Position numbers and translations under genes: made by a program. Below are positions 5,586-13,862 of a DNA stretch of 32,886 bases, in pieces. Where the stretch lies: the NCBI RefSeq assembly GCF_003711845.1, contig NZ_RHLQ01000036.1, forward strand, positions 1-32,886. Reading direction: 5' to 3'. Each line of letters begins with the position of its first letter. The first letter of the stretch is position 1. This stretch comes from Lysinibacillus halotolerans (GTDB lineage Bacteria; Bacillota; Bacilli; Bacillales_A; Planococcaceae). The notes beneath the pieces were generated by a model, which made no database searches, had not been told where the DNA came from, and saw only the letters and a program-made list of their open reading frames with translations.

Positions 5586-7865
5586 TTATAATGTTTCGCT
5601 TACAATTCCTCTAGTATCATCGAGCAAAAACATCTCTTCCCTAGGACCAACTAAATATAATTCGTGCATTGCGCGAGTCAAAGCGACATATAACAGTTTT
5701 CGGTCAATTGTTGTTGGAAAGTACGGTGTCTCAAAAGCTGCAATGATTACCGCATCAAATTCTAAACCTTTTGCTAAATGGCTCGGTACTACGAGCAGTT
5801 TGGACCCGCCAAACACGGATTCTTCACTTAACATTTCAACAGGAACATCAGCTTTTTCTAGTTGCTTTGTATAATAGATCGCCTCTTGATACGTTTTACA
5901 AATAAGCGCAATGGATTGGTGACCATGTTGCTTGATTCTTTCGTACAATTCGTTTATTTTACTTGGATCTAACTCCTCCATTTGTACAAAGGTAGGATCA
6001 TTTCCATGGCGGACAACAGGTTCTACTAAAGGTAAATCTTCGTCCATTTTAGCTAAGATGCGATTAGCCACTTCCATAATTTCGATGGTCGTACGGTAAC
6101 TTTTTTGTAGGGTAAAATAGTTAGCGCGGGGGAATAATTCTAAAACGGAATTCCATTCTGTTAACGAACGATAACTATGAATTCCTTGTGCTAAATCTCC
6201 AACCATCGTAAACATGTCTGTTTCAAGACCACTTTTTAAAGCTTCCAGTTGGAATAGACTGTAGTCTTGTACTTCATCGATAAAGACAACACGCATTTTC
6301 CAGTTATCTGCAATTCCTTTAATTTTCGCATGTAAATAGTACAGGGCAGCTAAATCCTCCAATACCCATTTTTCTTTCGTATGAGCATGGAAAAACTTTT
6401 CCTGCTCTTCAAAGGTCCATTCTGGAGCAAGTTCTCTTATTAGTAATCGATCGGTTAAAAATTTACGGTACATTTGTTTAATTTTTACTTTTTCAAATCG
6501 TTTCATATAAGTGCTTGCAGCAGTTTTCGATAATGCTTTAATTTTTGGAATCCGTGCATCCCGTTCATCGATAAACTTCGTTACAGTTTTTCTTCGTTTC
6601 TCAGGATCACGAAGCCCGCTTAATGCTTTACCAATCATCTCTTCATAGCGGGTATTTAATGTTGAGAGAACCGCTTTAGACTTCCTTTTTACCTCTGTTT
6701 GTACGACCTTTTTTATACGTTCAATCCGTTTTTCAATAGGCATATAGGAGAATTCTTCTAAAAACAGCTTTTTTAAATGGCTACCCCGCATAATACGATA
6801 TTTTTCAATAAACACATCTTCATCAAATAATTTTGCCAACGATCGTTCGTGAAGTTTTATATAACGATCGAGTATATCACGGTAAAATAGCGATCCTTTC
6901 ATTTGGGCAATGTTGAAAGAGGGGAGAGCATCGATTCCTTCTTCTACAATTGTCTCCAACTGTTCGTTCGGATTTTGTAACTTCAACTTAATACCTGTTG
7001 CATTTTGAACATATTCTGCATATGTTGTTTGGCAAATGCGTTCGACCCCGAGTTCGGGTAAAACATCACCAATGTATTCAATAAACAATTTATTTGGAGC
7101 TAATATCATCAGTTGCTCAGGATTGAAATGTTCCCCCATTGTATATAAAAAATAGGAGATTCGGTGAAGGGCAATCGTCGTTTTTCCACTACCAGCAGCC
7201 CCTTGTACTAGGATTGGTTGTTTTAAATGGGCGCGGATAATTTCATTTTGTTCCTTTTGAATCGTGGCTACAATTTCCGTTAGTCTCACATCGGCTTTTC
7301 CGGAAAGGGCGTCCTGTAGCAATTCATCATTTGTTGTTAAATCTACATCTTGAAAGCTTAACAATTCTCCATTTTCAATTTTATATTGGCGTTTTGAAAA
7401 TAAATGTCCCGTATAAATTTCATCGCGTACAGGATACGTAATATCTCCTAATCTTCCGTCGTAGTAGACATTGGCAACGGGGGAACGCCAATCGACGATA
7501 ATAGGCTCGAAGGTTTCATTATGGAATAGAGAGGTTTTGCCGATATATAAAAGCTCTTCTGCTTCACCTGTTCGTTGGAAATGAATTCTGGCGAAATAAG
7601 GCTTTTTCTTTACCGCTTCGAGACTTTCCTTCTGGTTTAAAGCCATTTCAAAAAAGCGAGAGTTCGTTAAAAGGTTAATGTAACTATCACTGGAATCGAT
7701 ATATTCCAAGTTTGCCATCGATTCTTTTATTTTATCTTGAACGGCTTGTAGGTCACGCTGGGATGCTTCTAAAATTTCATCCATATACTGTTTCGTATAC
7801 TGTAAACGTTCTAACTCTTTTGGAAAATCGGGATGCATCGACGACGAGTTATTTGGTTCGGCCAT
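5586..7865 (-). CDS. helD: HelD-type superfamily 1 helicase, RNA polymerase recycling factor
   Basis: The 759-residue protein has a Walker A motif QGAAGSGKTT (around residue 220), a Walker B FIDEVQDYS (around 528), motif LQKSYRTT and a C-terminal LLYVALTRA (motif VI region). The N-terminal ~190 residues form a coiled-coil arm (LERLQYTKQYMDEIL) plus a conserved insert (PIIVDWRSPVANVYYDG), the layout of HelD rather than UvrD or PcrA. HelD binds stalled RNA polymerase and uses ATP to release it from DNA and RNA. I chose the ATG at 7865 because GGAGGAG is six bases upstream; an in-frame TTG five codons earlier overlaps that site. It is close to the size of B. subtilis HelD (YvgS). Confidence 0.93.
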   Translation of the reverse strand: MAEPNNSSSMHPDFPKELERLQYTKQYMDEILEASQRDLQAVQDKIKESMANLEYIDSSDSYINLLTNSRFFEMALNQKESLEAVKKKPYFARIHFQRTGEAEELLYIGKTSLFHNETFEPIIVDWRSPVANVYYDGRLGDITYPVRDEIYTGHLFSKRQYKIENGELLSFQDVDLTTNDELLQDALSGKADVRLTEIVATIQKEQNEIIRAHLKQPILVQGAAGSGKTTIALHRISYFLYTMGEHFNPEQLMILAPNKLFIEYIGDVLPELGVERICQTTYAEYVQNATGIKLKLQNPNEQLETIVEEGIDALPSFNIAQMKGSLFYRDILDRYIKLHERSLAKLFDEDVFIEKYRIMRGSHLKKLFLEEFSYMPIEKRIERIKKVVQTEVKRKSKAVLSTLNTRYEEMIGKALSGLRDPEKRRKTVTKFIDERDARIPKIKALSKTAASTYMKRFEKVKIKQMYRKFLTDRLLIRELAPEWTFEEQEKFFHAHTKEKWVLEDLAALYYLHAKIKGIADNWKMRVVFIDEVQDYSLFQLEALKSGLETDMFTMVGDLAQGIHSYRSLTEWNSVLELFPRANYFTLQKSYRTTIEIMEVANRILAKMDEDLPLVEPVVRHGNDPTFVQMEELDPSKINELYERIKQHGHQSIALICKTYQEAIYYTKQLEKADVPVEMLSEESVFGGSKLLVVPSHLAKGLEFDAVIIAAFETPYFPTTIDRKLLYVALTRAMHELYLVGPREEMFLLDDTRGIVSETL

Positions 7866-7993
7866 TTCAATCTCCTCCAATCGTACAGTTGGGCGGTTAC
7901 GTACATGTTTTAAAGTTAGATAATAATCTTACTAAATTTTCCTTATGAAGGGAAGTCTTGTCCTTCTATTTTTCATGAGGAGTGAGAAAGAGG

Positions 7994-8028
7994 AAAAAGC
8001 TGTTTCCCCATTGGAAAACAGCTTTTAT
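7994..8028 (-). terminator. Intrinsic terminator after copD
   Basis: AAAAGCTGTTTTCC pairs with GGAAACAGCTTTTT on the minus strand with a T-rich tail. The stem begins inside the copD stop codon. Confidence 0.85.
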
Positions 8029-9110
8029 TGAATACTTAAGATTAATGATAAATATAAAGAGAAAACAAGTAAAACGCCCATTAAAAAGGACATGATAGCG
8101 GGCATCTTTTTGAAAAAGGATACGATCATTAACCCTAAGAAAAGTATAGCGACAGCAAGTAACAACATGCTTGTCGTATTGATAACAAGGTCGGCAGTCA
8201 TATTTGGCTGAAACTGTCCTTGATAAAATAACGAAAATAGCTTTGAAACACTTTCGTTAGAAACGTTCGTATTTCTTGGTGGTGATTGTTGGCCTAATAA
8301 AGCTGTTGCTGAAAAGATGATTAATAAAAATACACTTTCCGTTTTCACCCAAGGAAGGGGATTGAAATGGGTATCTTTTTTCACTTTCCCTCGGATGAAA
8401 ATACTATTAATGAGGGCAAAAACAATCAATGGAATGATGAAAAGATGTTTCATCAATAATGACTGTCCGTAAGGAATTAACCATGAATTTGTATAGTCCT
8501 CAACGACAATATTCATAAGGAGAAGACCAGAAACAAATGTCATACCAAAACAAACGATAGCAACTGGGGTAAACCATTTTAAAAAGTTTAACCAATTGTT
8601 ATGATTTGTTGCAAACCAACTAACAACAATTAACGTTCCAACCCATACTGTAACAGCAGTAAAGTGGATTGTATCACCAATAAATCCCCATAAAGGCTCG
8701 TAAGAACTAGGGTGACTTGACCAACCTAGCGCTAATATTAAAAGGAAAGATAGAAATATCCCAACATACCCATAAAAAGCCTTTATCCTATAATCAAATA
8801 CAGTGATGTATAGAAGGAGAATAACCGAAACAATAAATGTAAAAAACCAAGCTTTTCCAACTTCAAAGGTGAGCAGTACGGATTGTAACGTATCCGAAAG
8901 CCCTTGATTTGGAATTAAGTACAAAAGAATTTGGAGTACAGGGAAGAATGAAAAAATTATAATCCCAATGATGGATAACACTAAAACAAACTTAGGTACT
9001 CGCAAAGAAGGAAGATAGTTATTTGGAATTAACGAAAGAATCAAGCTACCTACAAGCAGGGAAAAGCATAAATATAGTAATGCTTGGCTAATCATTCCTA
9101 AAACAATCAT
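8025..9110 (-). CDS. copD: CopD-family copper transport membrane protein
   Basis: This 361-residue protein has about eight to nine membrane helices. It shows the CopD-domain signature region WSSHPSSYEPLWGFIGDTIHFTAVTVWVGTL (quoted in parts: GWSSHP, GDTIHFTAVTVWVGT), whose histidines are the likely copper ligands. CopD proteins import copper or help deliver it across the membrane. The gene starts three bases after the copC stop, so the two are translated together. In B. subtilis YcnJ the CopC and CopD domains are one polypeptide; here they are two proteins. No copper-responsive operator was recognised upstream. Confidence 0.88.
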   Translation of the reverse strand: MIVLGMISQALLYLCFSLLVGSLILSLIPNNYLPSLRVPKFVLVLSIIGIIIFSFFPVLQILLYLIPNQGLSDTLQSVLLTFEVGKAWFFTFIVSVILLLYITVFDYRIKAFYGYVGIFLSFLLILALGWSSHPSSYEPLWGFIGDTIHFTAVTVWVGTLIVVSWFATNHNNWLNFLKWFTPVAIVCFGMTFVSGLLLMNIVVEDYTNSWLIPYGQSLLMKHLFIIPLIVFALINSIFIRGKVKKDTHFNPLPWVKTESVFLLIIFSATALLGQQSPPRNTNVSNESVSKLFSLFYQGQFQPNMTADLVINTTSMLLLAVAILFLGLMIVSFFKKMPAIMSFLMGVLLVFSLYLSLILSIQ

Positions 9111-9113
9111 TCA

Positions 9114-9677
9114 TTATTTCTTCCTTTTCATCATCATGAAGATACTCCCTACAACAATAAGGATAAGAATTACAATAATTGTAGGTACGACATAAGAAGA
9201 TGCATTTTGTTCCGGTTCTTCCTCTGTAACCGCAGTTTCATTAGTAGATGGAGATGGAGTTTCTACCTCTTTTACTTCTGTTTTTTCAGTATCTGTTTGT
9301 TCAACTGTTGTATTTTCTGAAGCCGGCATCTTTACTGAAAAGGGAACTTCCCCATTAATAAGATGGCCGTCTGCACCGATAATATTCCAATTAACGGAGT
9401 AATCTCCATTTTCTAATGGAGTGGAAAGAGTGCCACTTAAAATATTGTCTTCTACTGCAATATCATCTACCGGAATCGATTCCCCGGTAGAACTTTCTAA
9501 TGTAAAGGTACTACTTTGCTCGATTTTCCCTTCAAAGGTTAACGTAATTTCCTTTAACTCAGTATCGATTACTTCACCATTTTGTGGAGAAGAACTTTCT
9601 AACCCAGTATGAGCAAAGGCGTTACCGACAAATGTAAATAAAAAAATACTTGTAATAAGTGATAACTTTTTCAACAT
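9114..9677 (-). CDS. copC: CopC-domain copper-binding protein, membrane-anchored
   Basis: A signal peptide (residues 1-22, ending GNAFA) is followed directly by H23, which becomes the new N-terminus. An N-terminal histidine is the hallmark Cu(II) ligand of CopC proteins. The domain continues SSPQNGEVI, TLTFEGKIE and GADGHLINGEVPFSV, where D and H supply the other ligands. An acidic Thr/Glu-rich linker (about 115-158) leads to a C-terminal membrane helix and the basic stop-transfer tail KRKK. The protein would therefore display CopC outside the membrane beside CopD, mimicking the fused YcnJ. Confidence 0.92.
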   Translation of the reverse strand: MLKKLSLITSIFLFTFVGNAFAHTGLESSSPQNGEVIDTELKEITLTFEGKIEQSSTFTLESSTGESIPVDDIAVEDNILSGTLSTPLENGDYSVNWNIIGADGHLINGEVPFSVKMPASENTTVEQTDTEKTEVKEVETPSPSTNETAVTEEEPEQNASSYVVPTIIVILILIVVGSIFMMMKRKK

Positions 9678-9875
9678 AAAAGGACCCCCAAACTATTGAA
9701 ATCTGCTAAATTGTAGCATAGAAAAAAGGGATTGTTGATTATAATGGTCTATGAATTGTATACATTTGAACATTTTTTATACTTTTTGTGAATAGAAAGT
9801 CATAATTCACTTTTAGGAAAGGTTTAATGGGAACAAGCTAGAATACTTCATACTAACCGATGAATATAGGAGTGG

Positions 9876-10460
9876 ATGATGATGATTCGCCAAATAAAAG
9901 ATGAGTTGAATGGGTTGCAGTCGTCCATATACTTTGATGAAAGGCAGTTTTTACGGGAACAGACAAATGCTCCGGATAAATGTTGGGCATTTATTTATAA
10001 AGTAGAGCCCTTACTAGAGAAAGAGTGGTCTAAAGAAGACTTTTACTTTCTTTACAGTACTTTAGGATATGTATATCGGGTATTGAATAAGTCAAGGGAG
10101 GCTATTGCTTTTTTTGAAAAAGCGCTAAGGTTACAATTGAATCACAATCAGGAAATTGTTACCCTCATTCGTTTAAGCGAAGCATTTAAATACGCAAATG
10201 AACATCAAAAATCCCTACAGTTACTTAGGGAAGCGATGAACCAATCAACCGTAAATAGCATCCCTTATTATGAGGATTTTATATTACAACATAGAGGGAA
10301 ATGTTTAATGGAACTCGGGGAGTTGAATGGGGCTCTAGAGGATTTCTCCCAATCCCTTGCCATTCGAAAAAGAAAGGGGAACAAGGAATTAATTCGTTCT
10401 ACACAAAAGGCTTTTGATTTATGTATGAAATGTTTAAAAGAAAGGCAAGGGACGAAGTAA
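9876..10460 (+). CDS. Tetratricopeptide-repeat (TPR) protein
   Basis: The 194-residue soluble protein has at least three TPR-like helical pairs: FLYSTLGYVYRVLNKSREAIAFFEKALRL-type sequence around 60-90, SEAFKYANEHQKSLQLLREA around 100-125, and GKCLMELGELNGALEDFSQSLAI around 143-170. TPR modules bind other proteins; no catalytic motif is seen. Three ATG codons lie in a row at 9876; AGGAG at 9868-9872 favours the second or third. The gene is monocistronic. It may be a regulator scaffold or an aspartate-phosphatase-like protein, but the length is too short for a Rap protein. Confidence 0.75.
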   Translation: MMMIRQIKDELNGLQSSIYFDERQFLREQTNAPDKCWAFIYKVEPLLEKEWSKEDFYFLYSTLGYVYRVLNKSREAIAFFEKALRLQLNHNQEIVTLIRLSEAFKYANEHQKSLQLLREAMNQSTVNSIPYYEDFILQHRGKCLMELGELNGALEDFSQSLAIRKRKGNKELIRSTQKAFDLCMKCLKERQGTK

Positions 10461-10530
10461 GATTTCTATTAAATACCTTTATTAGGTGCAAAATTGTTAT
10501 GACTTATAAATAGGAGGAAGTACATCATAT

Positions 10531-11259
10531 ATGAAAATCTTCGCCCATAGAGGTTATTCTGCAAAATATCCAGAAAATACGTTGGCAGCCTTTGAAGCAG
10601 CTGCTCAATTACCGATTCATGGTGTTGAGTTAGATGTTCATTTAACTAAAGATCGAAAACTAGTCGTCATCCATGATGAATCGATTAAACGAACGTCAAA
10701 TGGGAAGGGCTATGTTAAGGATTTAACCCTTGAACAACTTCGGGAATATGATTTTGGATCATGGTTTAGTGAAGAATTTGCTGGGGAAAAAATTCCTACT
10801 CTTCATGAAGTATTAAATGTTTTTAAAGAAACACACCATCGAATCAACATAGAGCTAAAAACAGATGTTTTTATTTATCCGATGTTGGAAGAGCTAGTTT
10901 TGAAGGAAGTTGCATCGTTTCAATATGAAGATCGGGTCATACTTTCATCCTTTGATCATGAAGCCGTGGGAAAAATTGCGCGGCTAGCGCCAGATATTGA
11001 AAATGCTCCTATTTTTTCTACAATGGTCCTTAATGTAGCGGATTATCAAAAAACGATTCCTGCTAAAGCGCTACATGTCTCGTTGACATCAGCAGTACGA
11101 AGTCCAGTTTTAAATGCTATACAGAGGGGTTCGGTTGTCCGAGTTTGGACTGTTAATAAAGTAGAGAAGTTGGATGTTTTAAAGGAAATTGGTGTTGATG
11201 GAATTTTCACAGATGAACCAGAGAAGATGATGGAGTATATGTCGAGCTGGGATGAATAA
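10531..11259 (+). CDS. Glycerophosphodiester phosphodiesterase (GDPD family)
   Basis: This 242-residue protein is a complete GDPD TIM-barrel domain. The active-site residues H6 and R7 (FAHRGYS), the ENT motif at 15-17, E33 and D35 (VELDVHLTKD), H48 (VIHDES) and a later NIELKTD are all present. The C-terminal VRVWTVNKVEKLD...GVDGIFTDEPE is the normal end of the family. There is no signal peptide, so it acts in the cytosol, splitting glycerophosphodiesters into glycerol 3-phosphate and an alcohol. B. subtilis YqiK is similar in type. AGGAGG lies about 11 bases before ATG, and a perfect terminator hairpin follows. Confidence 0.93.
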   Translation: MKIFAHRGYSAKYPENTLAAFEAAAQLPIHGVELDVHLTKDRKLVVIHDESIKRTSNGKGYVKDLTLEQLREYDFGSWFSEEFAGEKIPTLHEVLNVFKETHHRINIELKTDVFIYPMLEELVLKEVASFQYEDRVILSSFDHEAVGKIARLAPDIENAPIFSTMVLNVADYQKTIPAKALHVSLTSAVRSPVLNAIQRGSVVRVWTVNKVEKLDVLKEIGVDGIFTDEPEKMMEYMSSWDE

Positions 11260-11267
11260 GAAGTATA

Positions 11268-11309
11268 GAAAGGTGCATGTTCATATACGTGCACCTTTCA
11301 AGTTTTTTA
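11268..11309 (+). terminator. Intrinsic terminator after the GDPD gene
   Basis: GAAAGGTGCA (11268-11277) pairs with TGCACCTTTC (11290-11299), followed by AAGTTTTTT. Confidence 0.88.
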
Positions 11310-11664
11310 TAATGAAATATTTAATCTTAATTATAAAAGCTTATTTTTTTCGTAAATATATCTATCGAAAAAGTATTTTTAGATTATAATTACGATTGAA
11401 CTCAGTCGACAGTACACAAGGAATGGAAGTTTGTCTGGAATGTGAATTCTATTGTGAGATACTAAAAAAAAATGAAAAAATCAGTTCAAAAAAATGGAAA
11501 TGTATGACACACTAATCATATCAATATAATTGGTGGACTGTGGACATATTAATAGGATTTTAAGTAAATTTTTGAACTTTCGATTGAATTACGGAATTTT
11601 TTAAGCTAATATTATGAAAATGTGAGTAATTAAATATTCTGTGTGTCATGAGGGTGTGGATTTG
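11310..11664 (+). other. Long leader/promoter region of the malonate regulator gene
   Basis: This holds operator O1 and two possible promoters. One is a TATAAT at 11385-11390 with a poor -35, just ahead of O1. The other is TATGAC (11503-11508) and TATAAT (11525-11530) spaced by 16. A 30-codon frame with four cysteines (11423-11515) lies between them but has no spaced ribosome binding site. If the first promoter is used, the regulator mRNA has a leader of more than 250 bases. Confidence 0.45.
11402..11414. promoter_or_regulatory. Operator O1 (CAGTCGACNGT dyad) in the gntR leader
   Basis: TCAGTCGACAGTA is one of three intergenic copies of CAGTCGACNGT in this window, all in the malonate locus. 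It lies 12 bases after a TATAAT box, where a bound repressor would block transcription, so it suggests autoregulation by the adjacent GntR protein. Confidence 0.65.
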
Positions 11665-12315
11665 ATGGATTATTTTAAGGATGCATTCGATAATGCATTA
11701 TCAAAAAGCGTAGCTGAGAAGATTATGGAACAAATATTAAATGGTGAGTTAAAACCTGGAGATAGAATTGTTGAAAGTGTTTATGCTGAATTGTTCAATA
11801 CAAGCCGATCACCGATAAGAGAAGCAATTTATTTATTAGCAACGGAAGGTTTAATAGAGAGAGTTCCGAGAAAGGGAGCCTTTATAAAAGGGTATACTAT
11901 TAATGAAGTACAAGATCTTTTAGATATACGGAATCATTTAGAAATTCTAGCAGCACAAAGGATTAAAGAACCGAACAAAAAGAAAGATTTGCTAGAGGAT
12001 ATGAAACGAATATTAGAAAAAATGGATCAATGTAATAATCAAAAAGATTATACCCATTTAAACTATGATTTTCATTTTACGCTAATAAAATTCAGTGAAA
12101 GCACAGTAATTGAAAGTGTTTATAAGAAAATTGTCCTGCCATTAGTTCGAGTCCAATCTTTACATTTCAAATCGGGAGAAACAATAAATAAATCGAGGGA
12201 TGATCATCATAAAATTTATGATTTTTTAAAGAATAACGAAGTGGAAGAACTTGTTTCTTTATTACGTAAACATACGGAAGATGTGATTTTAAATCTACGT
12301 CGTCAAGTATTTTAA
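11665..12315 (+). CDS. GntR/FCD transcriptional regulator of the malonate locus
   Basis: The 216-residue protein has an N-terminal winged helix (VAEKIMEQILNGELKPGD, SRSPIREAIYLLATEGLIE, VPRKGAFI) and a C-terminal FCD ligand domain with the usual metal-binding acid and histidines (NYDFHF, DDHHKIYDFL, LLRKHTEDV). This places it in the FadR subfamily that includes MdcY/MatR-like malonate regulators. It faces the madLM genes and lies beside the mdc operon; matching dyads occur at all three transcription units, so malonate or a derivative is the likely effector. AGGGTG eight bases before ATG 11665 sets the start; GTG at 11641 is a longer alternative. Confidence 0.88.
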   Translation: MDYFKDAFDNALSKSVAEKIMEQILNGELKPGDRIVESVYAELFNTSRSPIREAIYLLATEGLIERVPRKGAFIKGYTINEVQDLLDIRNHLEILAAQRIKEPNKKKDLLEDMKRILEKMDQCNNQKDYTHLNYDFHFTLIKFSESTVIESVYKKIVLPLVRVQSLHFKSGETINKSRDDHHKIYDFLKNNEVEELVSLLRKHTEDVILNLRRQVF

Positions 12316-12325
12316 TAAACAAACC

Positions 12326-12370
12326 AAAAAGTCGATTTGTCCCACATATGTTGGGTCCAATCGACTTTAA
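12326..12370. terminator. Bidirectional terminator between gntR and madM
   Basis: AAAGTCGATTTGTCCCA pairs with TGGGTCCAATCGACTTT around a short ATATGT loop; the stem serves the two converging genes. Confidence 0.8.
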
Positions 12371-12392
12371 ATTTAGTTCGACTTAAAGGTTT

Positions 12393-13154
12393 TTAAAAAA
12401 TAGCATTTGTAATTAGGAATAATACTGTTGGGGCTAATAAACATCCTAAACCGGTATAGAAGGTTGCAGTAACAGCCCCATAAGGTACTAATTTTGGATC
12501 TGTTGCCGCTAGACCTCCTGCAACACCAGAGGTAGTTCCCATTAAACCACCATAAACCATTGCAGACATCGGATTATTTAAACCGATATATTTTGCTACA
12601 AATGGCGTTCCAACCATAACTAATACGGATTTGATTAGCCCAGCTGCAATGCTAATGGCGATCACTTCAGAACTAGCACCTAGAGTAGCACCGGTTACAG
12701 GTCCTACAATATATGTAACCGTACCAGCACCAATAGTTGTCATACTTACTGCATCTTTGTATCCAAATAGGTAAGCAAAGATTACCCCAACAACAAAGGA
12801 AAGGATTACTCCGAAGAAAAGGGAAATAACCCCTCTAAAACCTGCCTTTTTAATTTCATCAAAATTTGCTCCGAATGAAGTGGCTACGATGGCAAAGTCT
12901 CGTAACATACTCCCTCCTAAGAAACCTATGCCAGCTAGAAAACTAATGTCTGCAAGTCCTTTAGATCCTTCCGTAACGACCCCACCAATATAGGCTAAAA
13001 GTAGGCCAAGAACAATCGCAATGGCTGAACCGTGAATTTTTCCCTTTGTTAGTTTATTGGAAATAAAATAGGCAAGCCACATTGTTAATCCAATTACGAG
13101 GAATGCCGTAACAAATCCGTTATCGGTAAAGACGCCTTTTATCATATCAAGCAT
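12393..13154 (-). CDS. madM: Malonate transporter subunit MadM
   Basis: This 253-residue membrane protein has about eight to nine helices with Gly-rich motifs GFLGGSMLRDFAIVATSFGA and YGGLMGTTSGVAGGLAATDP, characteristic of MadM of the MadLM malonate carrier (a Na+/malonate symporter in Malonomonas). Its start overlaps the end of madL by eight bases, so the two subunits are coupled. The ATG at 13154 is preceded by AAGGGG at eight bases; a GTG three codons earlier overlaps that site. The transporter supplies substrate to the malonate decarboxylase encoded divergently. Confidence 0.92.
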   Translation of the reverse strand: MLDMIKGVFTDNGFVTAFLVIGLTMWLAYFISNKLTKGKIHGSAIAIVLGLLLAYIGGVVTEGSKGLADISFLAGIGFLGGSMLRDFAIVATSFGANFDEIKKAGFRGVISLFFGVILSFVVGVIFAYLFGYKDAVSMTTIGAGTVTYIVGPVTGATLGASSEVIAISIAAGLIKSVLVMVGTPFVAKYIGLNNPMSAMVYGGLMGTTSGVAGGLAATDPKLVPYGAVTATFYTGLGCLLAPTVLFLITNAIF

Positions 13155-13548
13155 CTGCTTCACCCCTTATAGCTGGATTACGAAAAGCGGGTTCTTCTTT
13201 TTGCTTTCCACTTAGGATAGGAACAAATGCCCAACTAACGACTACTACTGTAATTCCGGCTATAATAGCTAAAGGTCCGCCTGTTAAAGCACCTAACACA
13301 TTTTGGCTTGCTGCCATTGCAACAACAACTGGGATATACATTTGATTCCAAAAACTTAAGCCATCTAGTGAAGGTTTACTAATTTTCCCTGATTTAACAA
13401 GCTTATCAACAATAATGATTAATAGCAGCATGGCAATTCCTACGCCGCCAACATTTGAATCGACTCCCATTAAATCTCCTATTAACTCCCCTACAATAGT
13501 GCCAACTAAAAAACATCCAGCTAAAATAGCTACACCGTAAATCACCAT
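13147..13548 (-). CDS. madL: Malonate transporter subunit MadL
   Basis: This 133-residue protein has four membrane helices, beginning VIYGVAILAGCFLVGTIVGELIG and including SFWNQMYIPVVVAMAASQNV, typical of MadL. AAGGGGTG lies about nine bases before the ATG. It is the first gene of the minus-strand madLM operon, whose promoter lies at 13615-13643 with operator O2 just downstream. MadL and MadM are both required for transport in the known system. Confidence 0.92.
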   Translation of the reverse strand: MVIYGVAILAGCFLVGTIVGELIGDLMGVDSNVGGVGIAMLLLIIIVDKLVKSGKISKPSLDGLSFWNQMYIPVVVAMAASQNVLGALTGGPLAIIAGITVVVVSWAFVPILSGKQKEEPAFRNPAIRGEADA

Positions 13549-13591
13549 ATTTCTGACACCCCTTTATTAAAACTATTAAGTTCGTGAATAT

Positions 13592-13604
13592 TCAGTCGAC
13601 TGTA
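13592..13604. promoter_or_regulatory. Operator O2 (CAGTCGACNGT dyad) at the madLM start site
   Basis: TCAGTCGACTGTA is the most symmetric of the three copies, with perfect core CAGTCGACTG. It lies about 11 bases downstream of the minus-strand -10 box, a position where a repressor would block initiation or escape. Confidence 0.7.
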
Positions 13605-13614
13605 TTCTGTGACC

Positions 13615-13643
13615 ATCATAATTTATTAAAAAATATAAATCAA
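13615..13643 (-). promoter_or_regulatory. madL: Sigma-A promoter for madLM
   Basis: On the minus strand TTGATT (13643-13638) and TATGAT (13620-13615) are separated by exactly 17 bases. Confidence 0.65.
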
Positions 13644-13683
13644 CTAAAATTTTTCCTTAAGCAGAAAAAAACTGAAATTACGA

Positions 13684-13712
13684 TTGAAATTTAAAATCTA
13701 TTGTTTTATTAT
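13684..13712 (+). promoter_or_regulatory. mdcH: Sigma-A promoter for the mdc operon
   Basis: TTGAAA (13684-13689) and TATTAT (13707-13712) are separated by 17 bases; the start of transcription would fall near 13719, at the left edge of operator O3. The mRNA leader is about 145 bases, with no recognised structure. Confidence 0.65.
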
Positions 13713-13720
13713 TTATGTAT

Positions 13721-13733
13721 ACAGTCGACCGTT
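13721..13733. promoter_or_regulatory. Operator O3 (CAGTCGACNGT dyad) at the mdc operon start site
   Basis: ACAGTCGACCGTT covers the predicted transcription start of the decarboxylase operon. The flanks (TAT on the left and ATA on the right) extend the dyad. Placement matches repression by the local GntR protein. Confidence 0.68.
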
Positions 13734-13862
13734 TATAAAAATTTCTATTAATTTTTGAGACGTGGAGACAAAGATAGAGGCTTTAATGAAGCTCGATGAA
13801 AAATAGAAGAGTCTTTTAACAGAAAACGTAAAATTCCATTTTCGTTGGAGAGGAGGGATTAA

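Noticed and set aside
13820-13845. Possible cre box near AGAAAACGTAAAAT in the mdc leader
   Set aside because: It lacks two fixed positions of the cre consensus in an AT-rich region, so the match is not convincing.
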